64,000 nt of DNA from an uncultured Gammaproteobacteria bacterium (GTDB lineage Bacteria; Pseudomonadota; Gammaproteobacteria; PS1; Pseudothioglobaceae): contig CAJVZH010000002.1 of NCBI GenBank assembly GCA_913020715.1, forward strand, positions 62,001-126,000. Direction: 5' to 3'. The position numbers and the translations under genes were made by a program. The notes under the pieces are model-generated. The model was given only the letters and a program-made list of their open reading frames with translations, did no database searches and was not told the DNA's origin. This document shows, piece after piece, positions 9,756 to 18,972 of the stretch (positions are counted from its first letter, which is position 1; every line of letters begins with the position of its first letter).

Positions 9756-10345
9756 AGAATTCCACCGTATTTAAATCAGGCACTTTGATGCTTGTCTTTA
9801 CTTTGGTTTGTGTATTTTTTGTCAGTCTAGCTGAGCAAACTACCAAGGAAAAAATTGCTTTTAACGAAGAGCAATTGCTTATCAAAAGACTCAATGAAAT
9901 CGTTGCCAATTACGATAACGATATTGTTGATGATCTGTTTGAAAAAGAAGTTGACCTGCATGGTATTGATCAAACCATACGAATTTTTCCGGCAGAGAAA
10001 AATGGCGAGGTATTTGCTCATCTGATAGAGCACACTTATCCAAACGGCTATAACGGCAATATTCGATTATTGACTGGCATTGATATAGACGGAGAATTGC
10101 TTGGCGTTCGGGTGATTAGTCACAAAGAAACCCCGGGTTTGGGCGACAAAATTGAGACGCGTAAATCGGATTGGATCAAGAGTTTTTCGGGCTTGTCATT
10201 GCTAAATTTAGATAAGTCTCAGTGGAAAGTAAAGCGTGATGGCGGCAACTTTGATCAATTTACCGGCGCAACCATTACCCCTCGAGCTATCGTCAGCGCC
10301 GCTTATCAGATATTAGAGTACGTCAGAGAGTATGAAGTTAAGTGA
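9752..10345 (+). CDS. rnfG: Rnf complex flavoprotein subunit G
   Basis: A 197-residue protein with one N-terminal membrane helix (about residues 9-27) and a periplasmic FMN-binding domain. The flavinylation motif appears as FTGATITP, whose second threonine is the expected covalent FMN site; HKETPGLGDKIE is also family-typical. Overlaps rnfD by 4 bases and queA by 14. In E. coli the next gene is rsxE and then nth; here neither follows, and queA takes that place. Confidence 0.95.
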   Translation: MKNSTVFKSGTLMLVFTLVCVFFVSLAEQTTKEKIAFNEEQLLIKRLNEIVANYDNDIVDDLFEKEVDLHGIDQTIRIFPAEKNGEVFAHLIEHTYPNGYNGNIRLLTGIDIDGELLGVRVISHKETPGLGDKIETRKSDWIKSFSGLSLLNLDKSQWKVKRDGGNFDQFTGATITPRAIVSAAYQILEYVREYEVK

Positions 10346-11345
10346 TTTTGATTTCGATCTACCAAAATCGTTAATTGCCCAATTCCCCAGTGAGAAGCGC
10401 ACCGATTCAAAATTATTGGTCGCTGGCGAGGGCATTGTTGATACCACATTCGCCGAATTAGGTGAGTTTTTGCGTGCAGGTGATTTGTTGGTGCTTAACG
10501 ATACTCGCGTGATTCCAGCAAGATTGTTCGGTCAAAAAGAATCGGGCGGTAGGATCGAAATACTCATTGAGCGATTGCTTAGCGACACCCAAGCTTTGGC
10601 GATGATCAAAGCCAGTAGGGCGCCGAAAGTTGGTAGTTTTGTCGTTTTGGAAAACGGCCAACGAGCCGAAGTTGTTGACAAGTCCTCAGGCATTTATACG
10701 TTGTCCTTCTCAGGTACCGCAATTCTTGACTGTCTCAATGAGGTGGGCCATGTGCCATTGCCGCCTTATATTGAGCGCAGCGATAAAGAAGAAGATTTAA
10801 ACCGCTACCAAACGGTTTATGCGCAAAACGATGGCGCTGTGGCTGCACCAACTGCAGGCTTGCATTTTGACGAAGCATTGCTCACCCGCCTGCAAGAGCA
10901 AGGGGTTGAGCACACGTTTGTCACGTTGCATGTTGGTGCTGGCACTTTTCAGCCGGTAAAAGTTGAGAATATCAAAGATCATCATATGCACTGCGAAGTC
11001 TATCAAGTGGGCGCTGAAGCTGCTGCAAAAATTAAACAAACACGCGCTAATGGTGGAAGAATCGTGGCGGTAGGAACGACGGCAGTGCGCACTCTAGAGT
11101 CAATGGCTTTAAAGGGTGAGGTGTGCAAAACTCAGGGTGATACTGACATTTTTATTTATCCAGGCTTTGAATTTCAGTTGGTGGACGCCATGATCACCAA
11201 TTTTCATTTACCAAAATCTTCATTGTTGATGCTGGTCAGCGCTTTTATCTCTCGAGAGAAAATGTTTGAAATTTATAATCATGCTATCGAAAACCAATAC
11301 CGTTTCTTTAGTTACGGTGACGCGATGTTGTTAGAAAAACAATGA
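10332..11345 (+). CDS. queA: S-adenosylmethionine:tRNA ribosyltransferase-isomerase
   Basis: A 337-residue enzyme that transfers the ribosyl part of SAM to preQ1 in tRNA to make epoxyqueuosine. Conserved blocks include the start KLSDFDFDLPKSLIAQFP, LLVLNDTRVIPARLFG, GAVAAPTAGLHFD, LHVGAGTFQPV and NFHLPKSSLLMLVSAF. It overlaps the end of rnfG by 14 bases and the following HIT gene by 4, so it is expressed with the rnf operon. tgt, its usual neighbour, is not in the window. Confidence 0.97.
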   Translation: MKLSDFDFDLPKSLIAQFPSEKRTDSKLLVAGEGIVDTTFAELGEFLRAGDLLVLNDTRVIPARLFGQKESGGRIEILIERLLSDTQALAMIKASRAPKVGSFVVLENGQRAEVVDKSSGIYTLSFSGTAILDCLNEVGHVPLPPYIERSDKEEDLNRYQTVYAQNDGAVAAPTAGLHFDEALLTRLQEQGVEHTFVTLHVGAGTFQPVKVENIKDHHMHCEVYQVGAEAAAKIKQTRANGGRIVAVGTTAVRTLESMALKGEVCKTQGDTDIFIYPGFEFQLVDAMITNFHLPKSSLLMLVSAFISREKMFEIYNHAIENQYRFFSYGDAMLLEKQ

Positions 11346-11701
11346 TTGTTGCCTCGAACGAGTTAATACGTATAGAGGTGGAGCAGGCCGAAATACCTTG
11401 GATAAAAGTGTTCTGCCAAAGAGAGGTGAAGGAATTTTTTCAATGCAGTGTTGAGGAAAAGATCGAGATTTTTCGGGTGATTGATATTATCGAGAGACAG
11501 ATGGATGATTACTTCGCGCCCGACAAAATCAACATTGCCTCTTTTGGCAACATGCTGCCGCAAGTTCATTGGCACGTTATGGCACGGTTTGAAAACGACA
11601 GTTATTTTCCTCAACCAGTGTGGGGAGAGAAACAAAGAGAGGCCTTATTGAATCTCCCAAACTTTGATGTTTTTTACCAAAACCTGAGAGAGTTGTTTTA
11701 A
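11342..11701 (+). CDS. HIT domain protein
   Basis: A 119-residue protein with the C-terminal signature PQVHWHVMARF...PVWG, characteristic of a bacterial HIT subgroup in which the first histidine of the HxHxHxx triad is glutamine. Members hydrolyse or transfer nucleotides, often dinucleoside polyphosphates; the substrate here is unknown. ATGA overlap with queA indicates coupling. It is convergent with sucD, 6 bases away. Confidence 0.85.
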   Translation: MIVASNELIRIEVEQAEIPWIKVFCQREVKEFFQCSVEEKIEIFRVIDIIERQMDDYFAPDKINIASFGNMLPQVHWHVMARFENDSYFPQPVWGEKQREALLNLPNFDVFYQNLRELF

Positions 11702-11707
11702 TTCTCT

Positions 11708-12577
11708 TTAGCTAAGAACCTCTAGTAGGGTAGACCCCATCAATGCTGGAGACGGAGCAACGGCGATACCGCAACGCTCTAAAGTGTTGATTTTGTCTTG
11801 CGCACCACCACTGCCACCACTGATTACAGCGCCAGCGTGTCCCATGCGCTTGCCTTTTGGTGCTGTCAAGCCCGCAATGTAGGAGACAACAGGTTTAGAG
11901 ACATTGGATGAAATAAACTCGGCAGCCTCTTCTTCGGCACTGCCACCAATCTCACCTACCATGATGATTGACTTTGTCTCTTCATCGTCTTCAAAGAGTT
12001 TAAGACAATCAATAAAGTTAGTGCCGTTTACTGGATCGCCACCAATACCAATACACGTTGTTTGGCCGAGGCCTGCGAGTGTTGTTTGGTGAACGGCTTC
12101 ATAAGTGAGAGTGCCAGAGCGCGAGACAATGCCAACCGCGCCTTTTTGGTGAATGTTGCCAGGCATGATGCCAAGTTTGCACTCGCCAGGGGTGATTACG
12201 CCAGGACAATTTGGGCCAATCAATCTTGATTTTGAGCCTTTGAGTATTGCCTTAATTTTGATCATATCCTGCACAGGTATGCCTTCAGTAATACAAGTAA
12301 TGACTGGTATTTCCGCTTCAATCGCTTCCTTAATTGAGGCAAATGCAAATCTTGGGGGTACATAAATCATAGAGGCATTTGCACCGACCTCATCCATTGC
12401 GTCTCTAACCGTACTAAAAACGGGGCGATCCAGGTGCGTTTGTCCGCCTTTTCCAGGGGTAACGCCGCCAACAAATTGCGTGCCATAGGCGATAGATTGT
12501 TCTGAGTGAAATGTGCCTTGCCTTCCGGTAAAGCCTTGGCAGATTACTTTGGTGTCTTTGTTAATTAGTACGCTCAT
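11708..12577 (-). CDS. sucD: Succinyl-CoA synthetase alpha subunit
   Basis: A 289-residue subunit of the citric-acid-cycle enzyme that interconverts succinyl-CoA and succinate with ATP or GTP synthesis. Shows the N-terminal CoA-binding fold ([23 protein letters not shown]), the [21 protein letters not shown] block and the phosphohistidine in [19 protein letters not shown]. Its ATG overlaps the end of sucC by 4 bases, giving the operon sucCD. No other cycle gene adjoins. Confidence 0.97.
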   Translation of the reverse strand: MSVLINKDTKVICQGFTGRQGTFHSEQSIAYGTQFVGGVTPGKGGQTHLDRPVFSTVRDAMDEVGANASMIYVPPRFAFASIKEAIEAEIPVITCITEGIPVQDMIKIKAILKGSKSRLIGPNCPGVITPGECKLGIMPGNIHQKGAVGIVSRSGTLTYEAVHQTTLAGLGQTTCIGIGGDPVNGTNFIDCLKLFEDDEETKSIIMVGEIGGSAEEEAAEFISSNVSKPVVSYIAGLTAPKGKRMGHAGAVISGGSGGAQDKINTLERCGIAVAPSPALMGSTLLEVLS

Positions 12578-13734
12578 TTCGCCATCTCCACGACTTGTTT
12601 TGCTGCTTGCGTTAAATCGGCTTCAGTCGATATATTAAAGTCGCTTTTGTTTAATATTTCCAAGCCTTCAGTGGCATTGGTACCTTCCAGCCTAATAACA
12701 ATAGGCAGTGTAAGACCAATCTTTTCGATAGCCTGAAGAATGCCCTCGGCAATAAGATCACAGCGGACAATTCCGCCAAAAATATTCACCAGTATGGCTT
12801 TTACGTCAGCACCACCTTGAATGATTTCAAATGCTTTGGCAACACGATCTGCCGTAGCCGTGCCGCCGACATCAAGAAAGTTGGCGGGGGAGCCACCGTG
12901 GTATTCGATGAGATCCATCGTAGCCATGGCAAGGCCAGCGCCATTTACCATGCAGCCAACGTTGCCGTCTAGGGAAATATAGTTCAATTGAGATTCGCTG
13001 GCATTCCTTTCTTTTTCATCCTCTTGAGACGGGTCACGTAAAGCGGCAATGGCTTCGTTGCGGTACAAAGCATTATCATCAAAGTCGATTTTGCCATCGA
13101 GTGCAATGATTTCTCCAGCGTCCGTAATAATCAATGGGTTGATTTCGATGAGGTTGCCATCGTTTTCACTAAAGATGTTGTAAAGCCCAGTGAGGGTTGT
13201 TGCGAATTGTGAATGAAGGCTCGAGTCTAATTTCAGTTGATTGGCGATTTCGTTGCACGCGATTTCTTCAAGAGTTCCCAGTGGATCAATTGCGTGTTTT
13301 ATTATTTTTTCAGGCGTATTAGCAGCCACCTCTTCGATGTCCATGCCACCTTCAGTTGAAGCGAGTACGGTAATGCTTGATGTTGCACGATCGACGAGTA
13401 GGCCTAAGTAAAGCTCCTTTTGGATATCTTGACCCGCTTCGATAATCACTTGATTTATCGGCAGACCCTTTGCATCTGTCTGTGGCGTAATCAGCCTTCC
13501 ACCTAATAATTTTTCACTAGCGCTTATCGTGTCCTCAATGTTAAAACAGACAATAACACCGCCCCCTTTGCCCCTACCGCCGGCATGAACTTGCGCCTTC
13601 ACAACCCAAACTGAGCCGCCAAGTTTTTGACAGGCGTCTTTTGTTTCGTTTGCACTAGAAATAACAACGAATTCTGGCACTTGGATGTCATTTTCTGAGA
13701 ATAGCTGTTTTGCTTGGTATTCGTGGATGTGCAT
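12574..13734 (-). CDS. sucC: Succinyl-CoA synthetase beta subunit
   Basis: A 386-residue ATP-grasp subunit; begins [17 protein letters not shown] and contains the glycine-rich [17 protein letters not shown], the EINPLIITD metal site and the C-terminal [18 protein letters not shown] and [16 protein letters not shown] blocks that bind the nucleotide and contact the alpha subunit. Length equals the family norm (388). Divergent from efp. Confidence 0.97.
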   Translation of the reverse strand: MHIHEYQAKQLFSENDIQVPEFVVISSANETKDACQKLGGSVWVVKAQVHAGGRGKGGGVIVCFNIEDTISASEKLLGGRLITPQTDAKGLPINQVIIEAGQDIQKELYLGLLVDRATSSITVLASTEGGMDIEEVAANTPEKIIKHAIDPLGTLEEIACNEIANQLKLDSSLHSQFATTLTGLYNIFSENDGNLIEINPLIITDAGEIIALDGKIDFDDNALYRNEAIAALRDPSQEDEKERNASESQLNYISLDGNVGCMVNGAGLAMATMDLIEYHGGSPANFLDVGGTATADRVAKAFEIIQGGADVKAILVNIFGGIVRCDLIAEGILQAIEKIGLTLPIVIRLEGTNATEGLEILNKSDFNISTEADLTQAAKQVVEMAK

Positions 13735-13776
13735 AAAATTGGTTAAAAATAAAGGTTAAAATGTGAGCTTGCGTAT

Positions 13777-13805
13777 TTTACACAAAGATACAATATAGTT
13801 ATAAT
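13777..13805 (+). promoter_or_regulatory. Promoter of efp
   Basis: TTTACA (13777-13782), 17-base spacer, TATAAT (13800-13805). It gives a leader of about 40 bases containing the AGGAG site before the efp ATG at 13852. Confidence 0.7.
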
Positions 13806-13829
13806 AAATAGTGGTTGAATTGACTTCAA
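13801..13829 (-). promoter_or_regulatory. Possible promoter of sucCD
   Basis: On the minus strand TTGAAG (13829-13824), 17-base spacer, TATTAT (13806-13801), about 65 bases ahead of sucC. It overlaps the efp promoter on the opposite strand, so the two may compete for polymerase. Moderate match only. Confidence 0.4.
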
Positions 13830-13851
13830 CATCAATAAACTCAGGAGAAAA

Positions 13852-14415
13852 ATGGCACATTACGGTACAAGCCAGTTTAAAAATGGCCTCAAATTAATGC
13901 TGGAGGGCAATCCTTGTTCAATCGTTAACAATGAAATTGTTAAGCCAGGAAAAGGACAGGCCTTTAACCGCGTTAAATTTAAAGATCTAATCACTGGCAA
14001 AACCCTTGAAAAGACTTTTAAATCTGGCGAGTCTTTAGAGGGCGCTGATGTGATGGAATTGAATATGCAATATCTGTATAACGATGGCGAATCGTGGCAT
14101 TTTATGGATCCGGACTCTTACGATCAGTACGCACTTGATGAAACGGCGATGTCTGGTGCTATTAATTACCTTGTTGAGCAAGATAGCTGTGTGGTTACTC
14201 TATGGAATAACAATCCGATTTCAGTCACCCCTCCAAATCATGTGGTATTGGAAGTTGTCGATACTGACCCAGGTTTAAAAGGCGATACTGCGGGCACAGG
14301 CGGCAAGCCAGCAACAATGAATACCGGCGTTGTTGTGCAAGTGCCGTTGTTTATTGCTATTGGCGAGAAAGTAAAGGTAGACACGCGAACCAACGAATAC
14401 GCAGGTCGCGCTTAA
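13852..14415 (+). CDS. efp: Translation elongation factor P
   Basis: A 187-residue factor that rescues ribosomes stalled on proline runs. Three OB-type domains; the modifiable lysine K34 lies in VKPGKGQAF, the context for beta-lysylation by EpmA, whose gene follows. Begins [19 protein letters not shown]; an AGGAG site precedes the ATG. Confidence 0.97.
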   Translation: MAHYGTSQFKNGLKLMLEGNPCSIVNNEIVKPGKGQAFNRVKFKDLITGKTLEKTFKSGESLEGADVMELNMQYLYNDGESWHFMDPDSYDQYALDETAMSGAINYLVEQDSCVVTLWNNNPISVTPPNHVVLEVVDTDPGLKGDTAGTGGKPATMNTGVVVQVPLFIAIGEKVKVDTRTNEYAGRA

Positions 14416-14529
14416 TTACGTCCTAAAATCCTAATTTTTATTGTCAAATATTGCTCGCATAGGAGCACTAGGCTTCGCATTATTTTCCGCAATAATTAAA
14501 ATTTTAACTAGTAATGTAAAGACATGGTC

Positions 14530-14559
14530 TTGCACTTAAAACAGTCTGTCATTTATGAT
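14530..14559 (+). promoter_or_regulatory. Possible promoter of epmA
   Basis: TTGCAC (14530-14535), 18-base spacer, TATGAT (14554-14559) in the 165-base gap after efp; start of transcription would be about 15 bases before the epmA ATG. The rest of the gap shows only a TTAAAATTTTAA palindrome near 14497. Confidence 0.4.
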
Positions 14560-14580
14560 GCCACTCTAGAAATTTAAAGT

Positions 14581-15471
14581 ATGGCGATATCCTTAAAAAA
14601 ATCCCTCAGGACAAGATCTGTGCTGATCAAAACGATTCGCGATTTTTTTTACGATCGCGACGTCACAGAGGTAACAACGCCTGCTTTGGTTTCATCGCCA
14701 ATTACTGATGTTCATATTGACAGTATCGGTGTTCGCGTGAATGAAGGCCTTGGTAAGGCCGATGCATTGTATCTTCACACCTCTCCAGAAATTGAAATGA
14801 AGCGACTACTGGCAAAAGGCAGTGGTGATATTTTTCAGATTTGCTCGGTATATCGAGACAATGAGTACGGTGAGCGTAATTTCAACGAATTTGGCATGTT
14901 GGAATATTATCGACTTGATTTTGATATGCACCAGCTTATGAGTGAAGTTGGTGAATTGGTTAATGCACTAGGTGACTCCAGACCCGTGATCAAGATGTCA
15001 TACAGTGAGGCCTTTACTCGCTACGTAGGTATTGATATTTTACAAACAGACCTTGATACCCTCAAGATCTTTGCAGGGTCACACGGGCTGAGTGATGATT
15101 TTCACTGGATTGAAGATCTGCAGATGCTGCTTTTTGTGCATTTCGTGGAGCCAAAGTTGCGCCAACATCCGATTTGTTTTATCTATGACTTTCCATCACA
15201 GCAAGCTGCCCTTGCTCAAGTGGAGAATAGAGTGGCGCATCGATTTGAGTTGTATCTTGACGGCGTTGAAGTTGCTAATGGCTATCAAGAGTTGCAAAGT
15301 GCCGAGGATTATCGTGAGCGTTTTCAGCTCGAGCTTAATAAACGCCAAGCACTTGAAAAGCCATTAATGGCGCTTGACGAACAGTTTTTAGCTGATTTGT
15401 CGGCACCGTTGCCGTTTTGCTCTGGTGTGGCTATTGGAATTGAGAGATTATTGTTAAAAATGTGTCTATAA
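14581..15471 (+). CDS. epmA: EF-P lysyltransferase EpmA
   Basis: A 296-residue paralogue of class II lysyl-tRNA synthetase lacking the anticodon-binding domain, which attaches (R)-beta-lysine to K34 of EF-P. Motif 2 is visible as ISQ-like FQICSVYRDNEYGERNFNEFGMLEYYRLDFD and motif 3 as FCSGVAIGIERLLLKM. Begins MAISLKKSLRTRSVLIKTIRDFF. Placement just after efp supports the role. The partner EpmB (lysine 2,3-aminomutase) is not in this window. Confidence 0.93.
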   Translation: MAISLKKSLRTRSVLIKTIRDFFYDRDVTEVTTPALVSSPITDVHIDSIGVRVNEGLGKADALYLHTSPEIEMKRLLAKGSGDIFQICSVYRDNEYGERNFNEFGMLEYYRLDFDMHQLMSEVGELVNALGDSRPVIKMSYSEAFTRYVGIDILQTDLDTLKIFAGSHGLSDDFHWIEDLQMLLFVHFVEPKLRQHPICFIYDFPSQQAALAQVENRVAHRFELYLDGVEVANGYQELQSAEDYRERFQLELNKRQALEKPLMALDEQFLADLSAPLPFCSGVAIGIERLLLKMCL

Positions 15472-15508
15472 TCGGTACTGATGCCATTTTTGCACGTTAC
15501 TTCATAAT

Positions 15509-18112
15509 ATGTTGAGACTGATTACACTTCTTATTACTCTCATCGGATTCAGTGCTTTGGCCGCTGAAAATCTAGATAATTCCAATTCAAACAACTCTGC
15601 CACAACTCTACAGCAACAGCTAGAGCAATTTGCTCGTGAAGGTGACGCAAGATCTCAATTTAGTTTGGCCAATATGTACCACAATGGTATCAACGTTGAG
15701 CAAGACTACGCGCTGGCTTTTTATTGGTATTCACGGGTTGCTGAGAAGGGCCATGCAAGCGCACAGTTTAATGTTGCCAACGGTTATTATCATGGTGTTG
15801 GTGTCGAGAAAGATCTTTCTAGTGCCTTTGCATGGTATCAAAAAGCGGCAGACCAAGGATTTGTTGAGGCACAATTTAGTCTCGGTGTTATGTATCGTAA
15901 TGGCGAAGGCACGTCAGCTAACGACGTTCAAGCCTTTGAGTGGTATAAGAAAGCAGCCGATTCAGGTCACGCAACTGCGCAGCTTATTGTTGCAAAAATG
16001 TACGACACTGGCACAGGAACTGCAGTCAACAAAGGTCTTGCAAAGAACTTATACGAAATTTCAGCCAGCCAGTACGGTGCTGATTCTCAGTTTGAATTGG
16101 CTGAATTTTATCTGCGCGAAGGTGAGAGCGCTTCTGCAGTTGAATATTACCAATTGTCTGCAGAGCAAGGTCACGCAGGTGCACAAGCAATGTTGGGCGA
16201 AATGTATTACCAAGGAAAGCTTATTGGCCAAGACGACGCTTTAGCACTGCAGTTCTCTGAGTTGGCTGCTCAGCAAAATAATGTTGATGCTCAATTTTTA
16301 GTAGGGCAAATATATCGCGCTAGTACGCAAATAGATAGAGACAGCGGCAAAACACTGTATTGGTTTGGTCGTGCAGCTGAAGGCGGACAGGTCAAGGCCC
16401 AATATCAGTTGGCAACGATGTACTTGAAAGGCGATGGTGTTGCAACAGATCTACAAAGAGCGGTTGCCCTTTATCAAATGGCAGCCACCCAGGGGCATAC
16501 TCGAGCGCAATATTCTTTAGCGCTTCGATATTTGTTGGGCTCAGGAGTTAATAAAGACGCCTCTGCAGCTGTTCATTGGTTTGAGAAGGCAGCTAGGCAG
16601 GGCCACGCTGAGGCTCAGTATTCACTGGGAATGAGATATCAATTAGGCTCGGGGGTTGAGAAGAATATTGAAACCAGTATGACGTGGTACCAAAAATCAG
16701 CCGAACAGGGCAACTTAGACGCAGAGTATCGATTGGCTAAATTGCTTTTGGATGGTCATGGAGTCAATAACAATCCGCAAAAGGCCATTGCCATGCTGTT
16801 GGATTTAGCCGCACAAGAGAATCAGGTTGCGCAGTACGCGCTTTATGTCATTTATCAACAGGGGAATGTGGTTGAGCAGGACGACACGATTGCTAGGCTT
16901 TATTTACAAAGAGCAGCGGAAGGCGGTTACGATGCTGCCCAGTACAGCTTGGGTAAACAGTATTTTGACGAGGGTAATATTGACGACGCCTTGATTTGGC
17001 TAGAAAAATCTATTGCTCAGAAAAACGCCGCCGCACAGGCGTTACTTGAGAGTATCAAGCAAAATCCGGATGCCTCTTTGAACGCCAGCAAAGCTGAAAG
17101 AAAGCCTGTCATTATAGAGATCGAAAAAAGTGTTGAAAAGGCAGCCAAAGCTGAAGCAAAGCCAGTTAAAGAAGTGGCAAAGGTTGTTGTTTCAGAGCCA
17201 GTCGAACTTGAGCTAACAACTGAGGTGGTGGCAGTGGCAATAACAGAGTCAGTGAAAAAAGTTGAAATTAAAAACACCGAAAAAGCCAGCAGCACTGTCA
17301 GCAGCAAGGCTTCTAATAGTGTTGAACCAAGCGCCATTGAGATTGCAATCATAGAATCAAAAATTAAGCCAGAACAAACGCAAGGTAAGATGCTGCCAAG
17401 TTCGTTCACTAAGTCAGCCAAGAAAGTGTCACAAGCCTTTAAGATGGACGCCATCACTTCGCAACCGAGCATTGAGGTGGAGCCCTTGAAAATAGAGCCG
17501 ACGAGTGGAAATGAAACTGTTAAAGCCAAGACCAGTATTCAATCAAACGAGAAAATATTAAAGCAAACGGGTGAAGTTTCAAAGCAATTAAAGCCAATAA
17601 TTACTAGCGCCAAGATTGGTACAGGGGTTTCACAGATTATCTCTCTACAGAAAAACGAGTTAATCGTTGAGTCGACCAAAGCTGATGTTGGCGGATTGGA
17701 AGTTGCGCCAAACACAACGCTTGAAGTTAGTGGTGCAGATACCAAGGTTGAGGTTGGCGAGGATACAGGTTCGGATCTGGGCGTGATAGCGCAATCATTA
17801 AGCCTTAATCAACAGGTCTTTAACCAAATGCAGTCCTTGGGTATTACCGATCATAAAGGCGAGGTGGCTGATATCAGTGGACTCAGTGCAGCATCGAGCG
17901 GTAATGATCTGCAAGTATTCTTATCGATGTCTAGGGCTGCTGAAGAGGGCTCTGTTGAATCTCAAAACACGCTAGCGATGATGTATTTACAGGGCATTGG
18001 TACAGAGGTAAATTTTGACATGGCTTATTATTGGGCGAGCGAATCTGCACGTTCTGGCAACGAAGAAGGTAAGGCGATTCTCAGATACATTCTTTCCCAG
18101 TCGTCTCAGTAG
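15509..18112 (+). CDS. Secreted or periplasmic Sel1-repeat protein with long low-complexity linker
   Basis: An 867-residue protein. An N-terminal signal peptide (MLRLITLLITLIGFSALAAEN) is followed by about thirteen consecutive Sel1 (TPR-like, ~36-residue) repeats up to roughly residue 515, recognisable by AQ(Y/F)xLGxxYxxGxGVxxD...AxxWYxKAAxQG. A long K/E/A/S/T-rich stretch (about 520-790) follows, then one isolated Sel1 repeat near the C-terminus (SVESQNTLAMMYLQGIGTEV...). Sel1 arrays are protein-interaction scaffolds in envelope and signalling functions; the partner is unknown. Its stop codon overlaps the GTG start of the next gene. Confidence 0.88.
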   Translation: MLRLITLLITLIGFSALAAENLDNSNSNNSATTLQQQLEQFAREGDARSQFSLANMYHNGINVEQDYALAFYWYSRVAEKGHASAQFNVANGYYHGVGVEKDLSSAFAWYQKAADQGFVEAQFSLGVMYRNGEGTSANDVQAFEWYKKAADSGHATAQLIVAKMYDTGTGTAVNKGLAKNLYEISASQYGADSQFELAEFYLREGESASAVEYYQLSAEQGHAGAQAMLGEMYYQGKLIGQDDALALQFSELAAQQNNVDAQFLVGQIYRASTQIDRDSGKTLYWFGRAAEGGQVKAQYQLATMYLKGDGVATDLQRAVALYQMAATQGHTRAQYSLALRYLLGSGVNKDASAAVHWFEKAARQGHAEAQYSLGMRYQLGSGVEKNIETSMTWYQKSAEQGNLDAEYRLAKLLLDGHGVNNNPQKAIAMLLDLAAQENQVAQYALYVIYQQGNVVEQDDTIARLYLQRAAEGGYDAAQYSLGKQYFDEGNIDDALIWLEKSIAQKNAAAQALLESIKQNPDASLNASKAERKPVIIEIEKSVEKAAKAEAKPVKEVAKVVVSEPVELELTTEVVAVAITESVKKVEIKNTEKASSTVSSKASNSVEPSAIEIAIIESKIKPEQTQGKMLPSSFTKSAKKVSQAFKMDAITSQPSIEVEPLKIEPTSGNETVKAKTSIQSNEKILKQTGEVSKQLKPIITSAKIGTGVSQIISLQKNELIVESTKADVGGLEVAPNTTLEVSGADTKVEVGEDTGSDLGVIAQSLSLNQQVFNQMQSLGITDHKGEVADISGLSAASSGNDLQVFLSMSRAAEEGSVESQNTLAMMYLQGIGTEVNFDMAYYWASESARSGNEEGKAILRYILSQSSQ

Positions 18113-18561
18113 TGAGTAAAAAAACAAAACCTTTTTGGCAAACTAAAACCTTAGATGAGATGACACCCAACGAGTGGGAGTCTCTTTGCGATGGTTGTGG
18201 GCGTTGTTGTTTGCACAAGTTAGAAGATGAAGACAACAACGAAATCCATTTCACCGATGTCGCTTGTCACTATCTTGACGAAGAGACATGCTCTTGCCCT
18301 CATTATGAGGATCGACAAGCCTACGTCCCAGATTGCTTGACAATCAAACCGGATTGGGGCAAAAAGTTTAATTGGCTACCCTCAACGTGCGCATATCGGT
18401 TACTATATGAAGGCAAAGATCTACACAGCTGGCACCCTTTGCTTAGTGGCGATAAAAATAGTGTGCACTTGGCTGGTATTTCGGTGCGGGGACGCACCTA
18501 CAGAGACAACGAAGTTAGCGAAGATCAATTATTTGAACACGTCATTACTTGGGTGGATTAA
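18112..18561 (+). CDS. UPF0260 (YcgN-like) cysteine-cluster protein
   Basis: A 149-residue protein of the UPF0260/YkgJ-like family, with the cysteine pattern LCDGCGRCCLHKLED, then DVACHYLDEETCSCPHYEDR and VPDCL, likely binding zinc or an iron-sulfur cluster; the biological role is not known. The GTG at 18112 shares its G with the preceding TAG stop and is followed at once, stop to start, by the DUF2914 gene. Confidence 0.9.
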   Translation: MSKKTKPFWQTKTLDEMTPNEWESLCDGCGRCCLHKLEDEDNNEIHFTDVACHYLDEETCSCPHYEDRQAYVPDCLTIKPDWGKKFNWLPSTCAYRLLYEGKDLHSWHPLLSGDKNSVHLAGISVRGRTYRDNEVSEDQLFEHVITWVD

Positions 18562-18972
18562 ATGAAAAAAATCGCAATCGCAATTCTTGGATTCTTTCTC
18601 ACATTTTCAGTTTTGGCGCACGAATGGCCGCATGAAAACATTTCTGAAGCGGTATTCTCTCTTAATGTCGAAGACAGAGTGCCGATTGATATTATCGAAG
18701 AACTCGACAACTCTTTAGGTAAAATCTACTTCTTCACCAACATCCGCAATTTAAAAGGCGAGCACCTTACCCATCGTTGGATTTATGACGGCAAGGTGAT
18801 GGCTGATGTGCGTTTTGAAATTAGAGGTCCGCGTTGGCGTGTTTGGTCTTCTAAAAATCTTTGGCATACATGGATTGGTGAGTGGAGAGTGCAAGTGCTT
18901 CTTGACGATGCTACTGTGCTTTTCGAGAAAACATTTAACTATAAAAATCAAGAAATAACAGAAAATGAATAA
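18562..18972 (+). CDS. DUF2914 domain exported protein
   Basis: A 136-residue protein with a signal peptide ([21 protein letters not shown]). The DUF2914 core is shown by [21 protein letters not shown] followed by [11 protein letters not shown] and TGEWRV-like [10 protein letters not shown]. Function unknown; members are periplasmic beta proteins. The ATG directly follows the TAA of the UPF0260 gene, and the last 8 bases overlap the argG start. Confidence 0.85.
   Translation: MKKIAIAILGFFLTFSVLAHEWPHENISEAVFSLNVEDRVPIDIIEELDNSLGKIYFFTNIRNLKGEHLTHRWIYDGKVMADVRFEIRGPRWRVWSSKNLWHTWIGEWRVQVLLDDATVLFEKTFNYKNQEITENE

Noticed and set aside
17017-17529. Minus-strand frame of 170 codons opposite the Sel1 protein linker
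   Set aside because: It mirrors the low-complexity K/E/A region; its apparent protein is compositionally biased and has no ribosome site or neighbours in phase.
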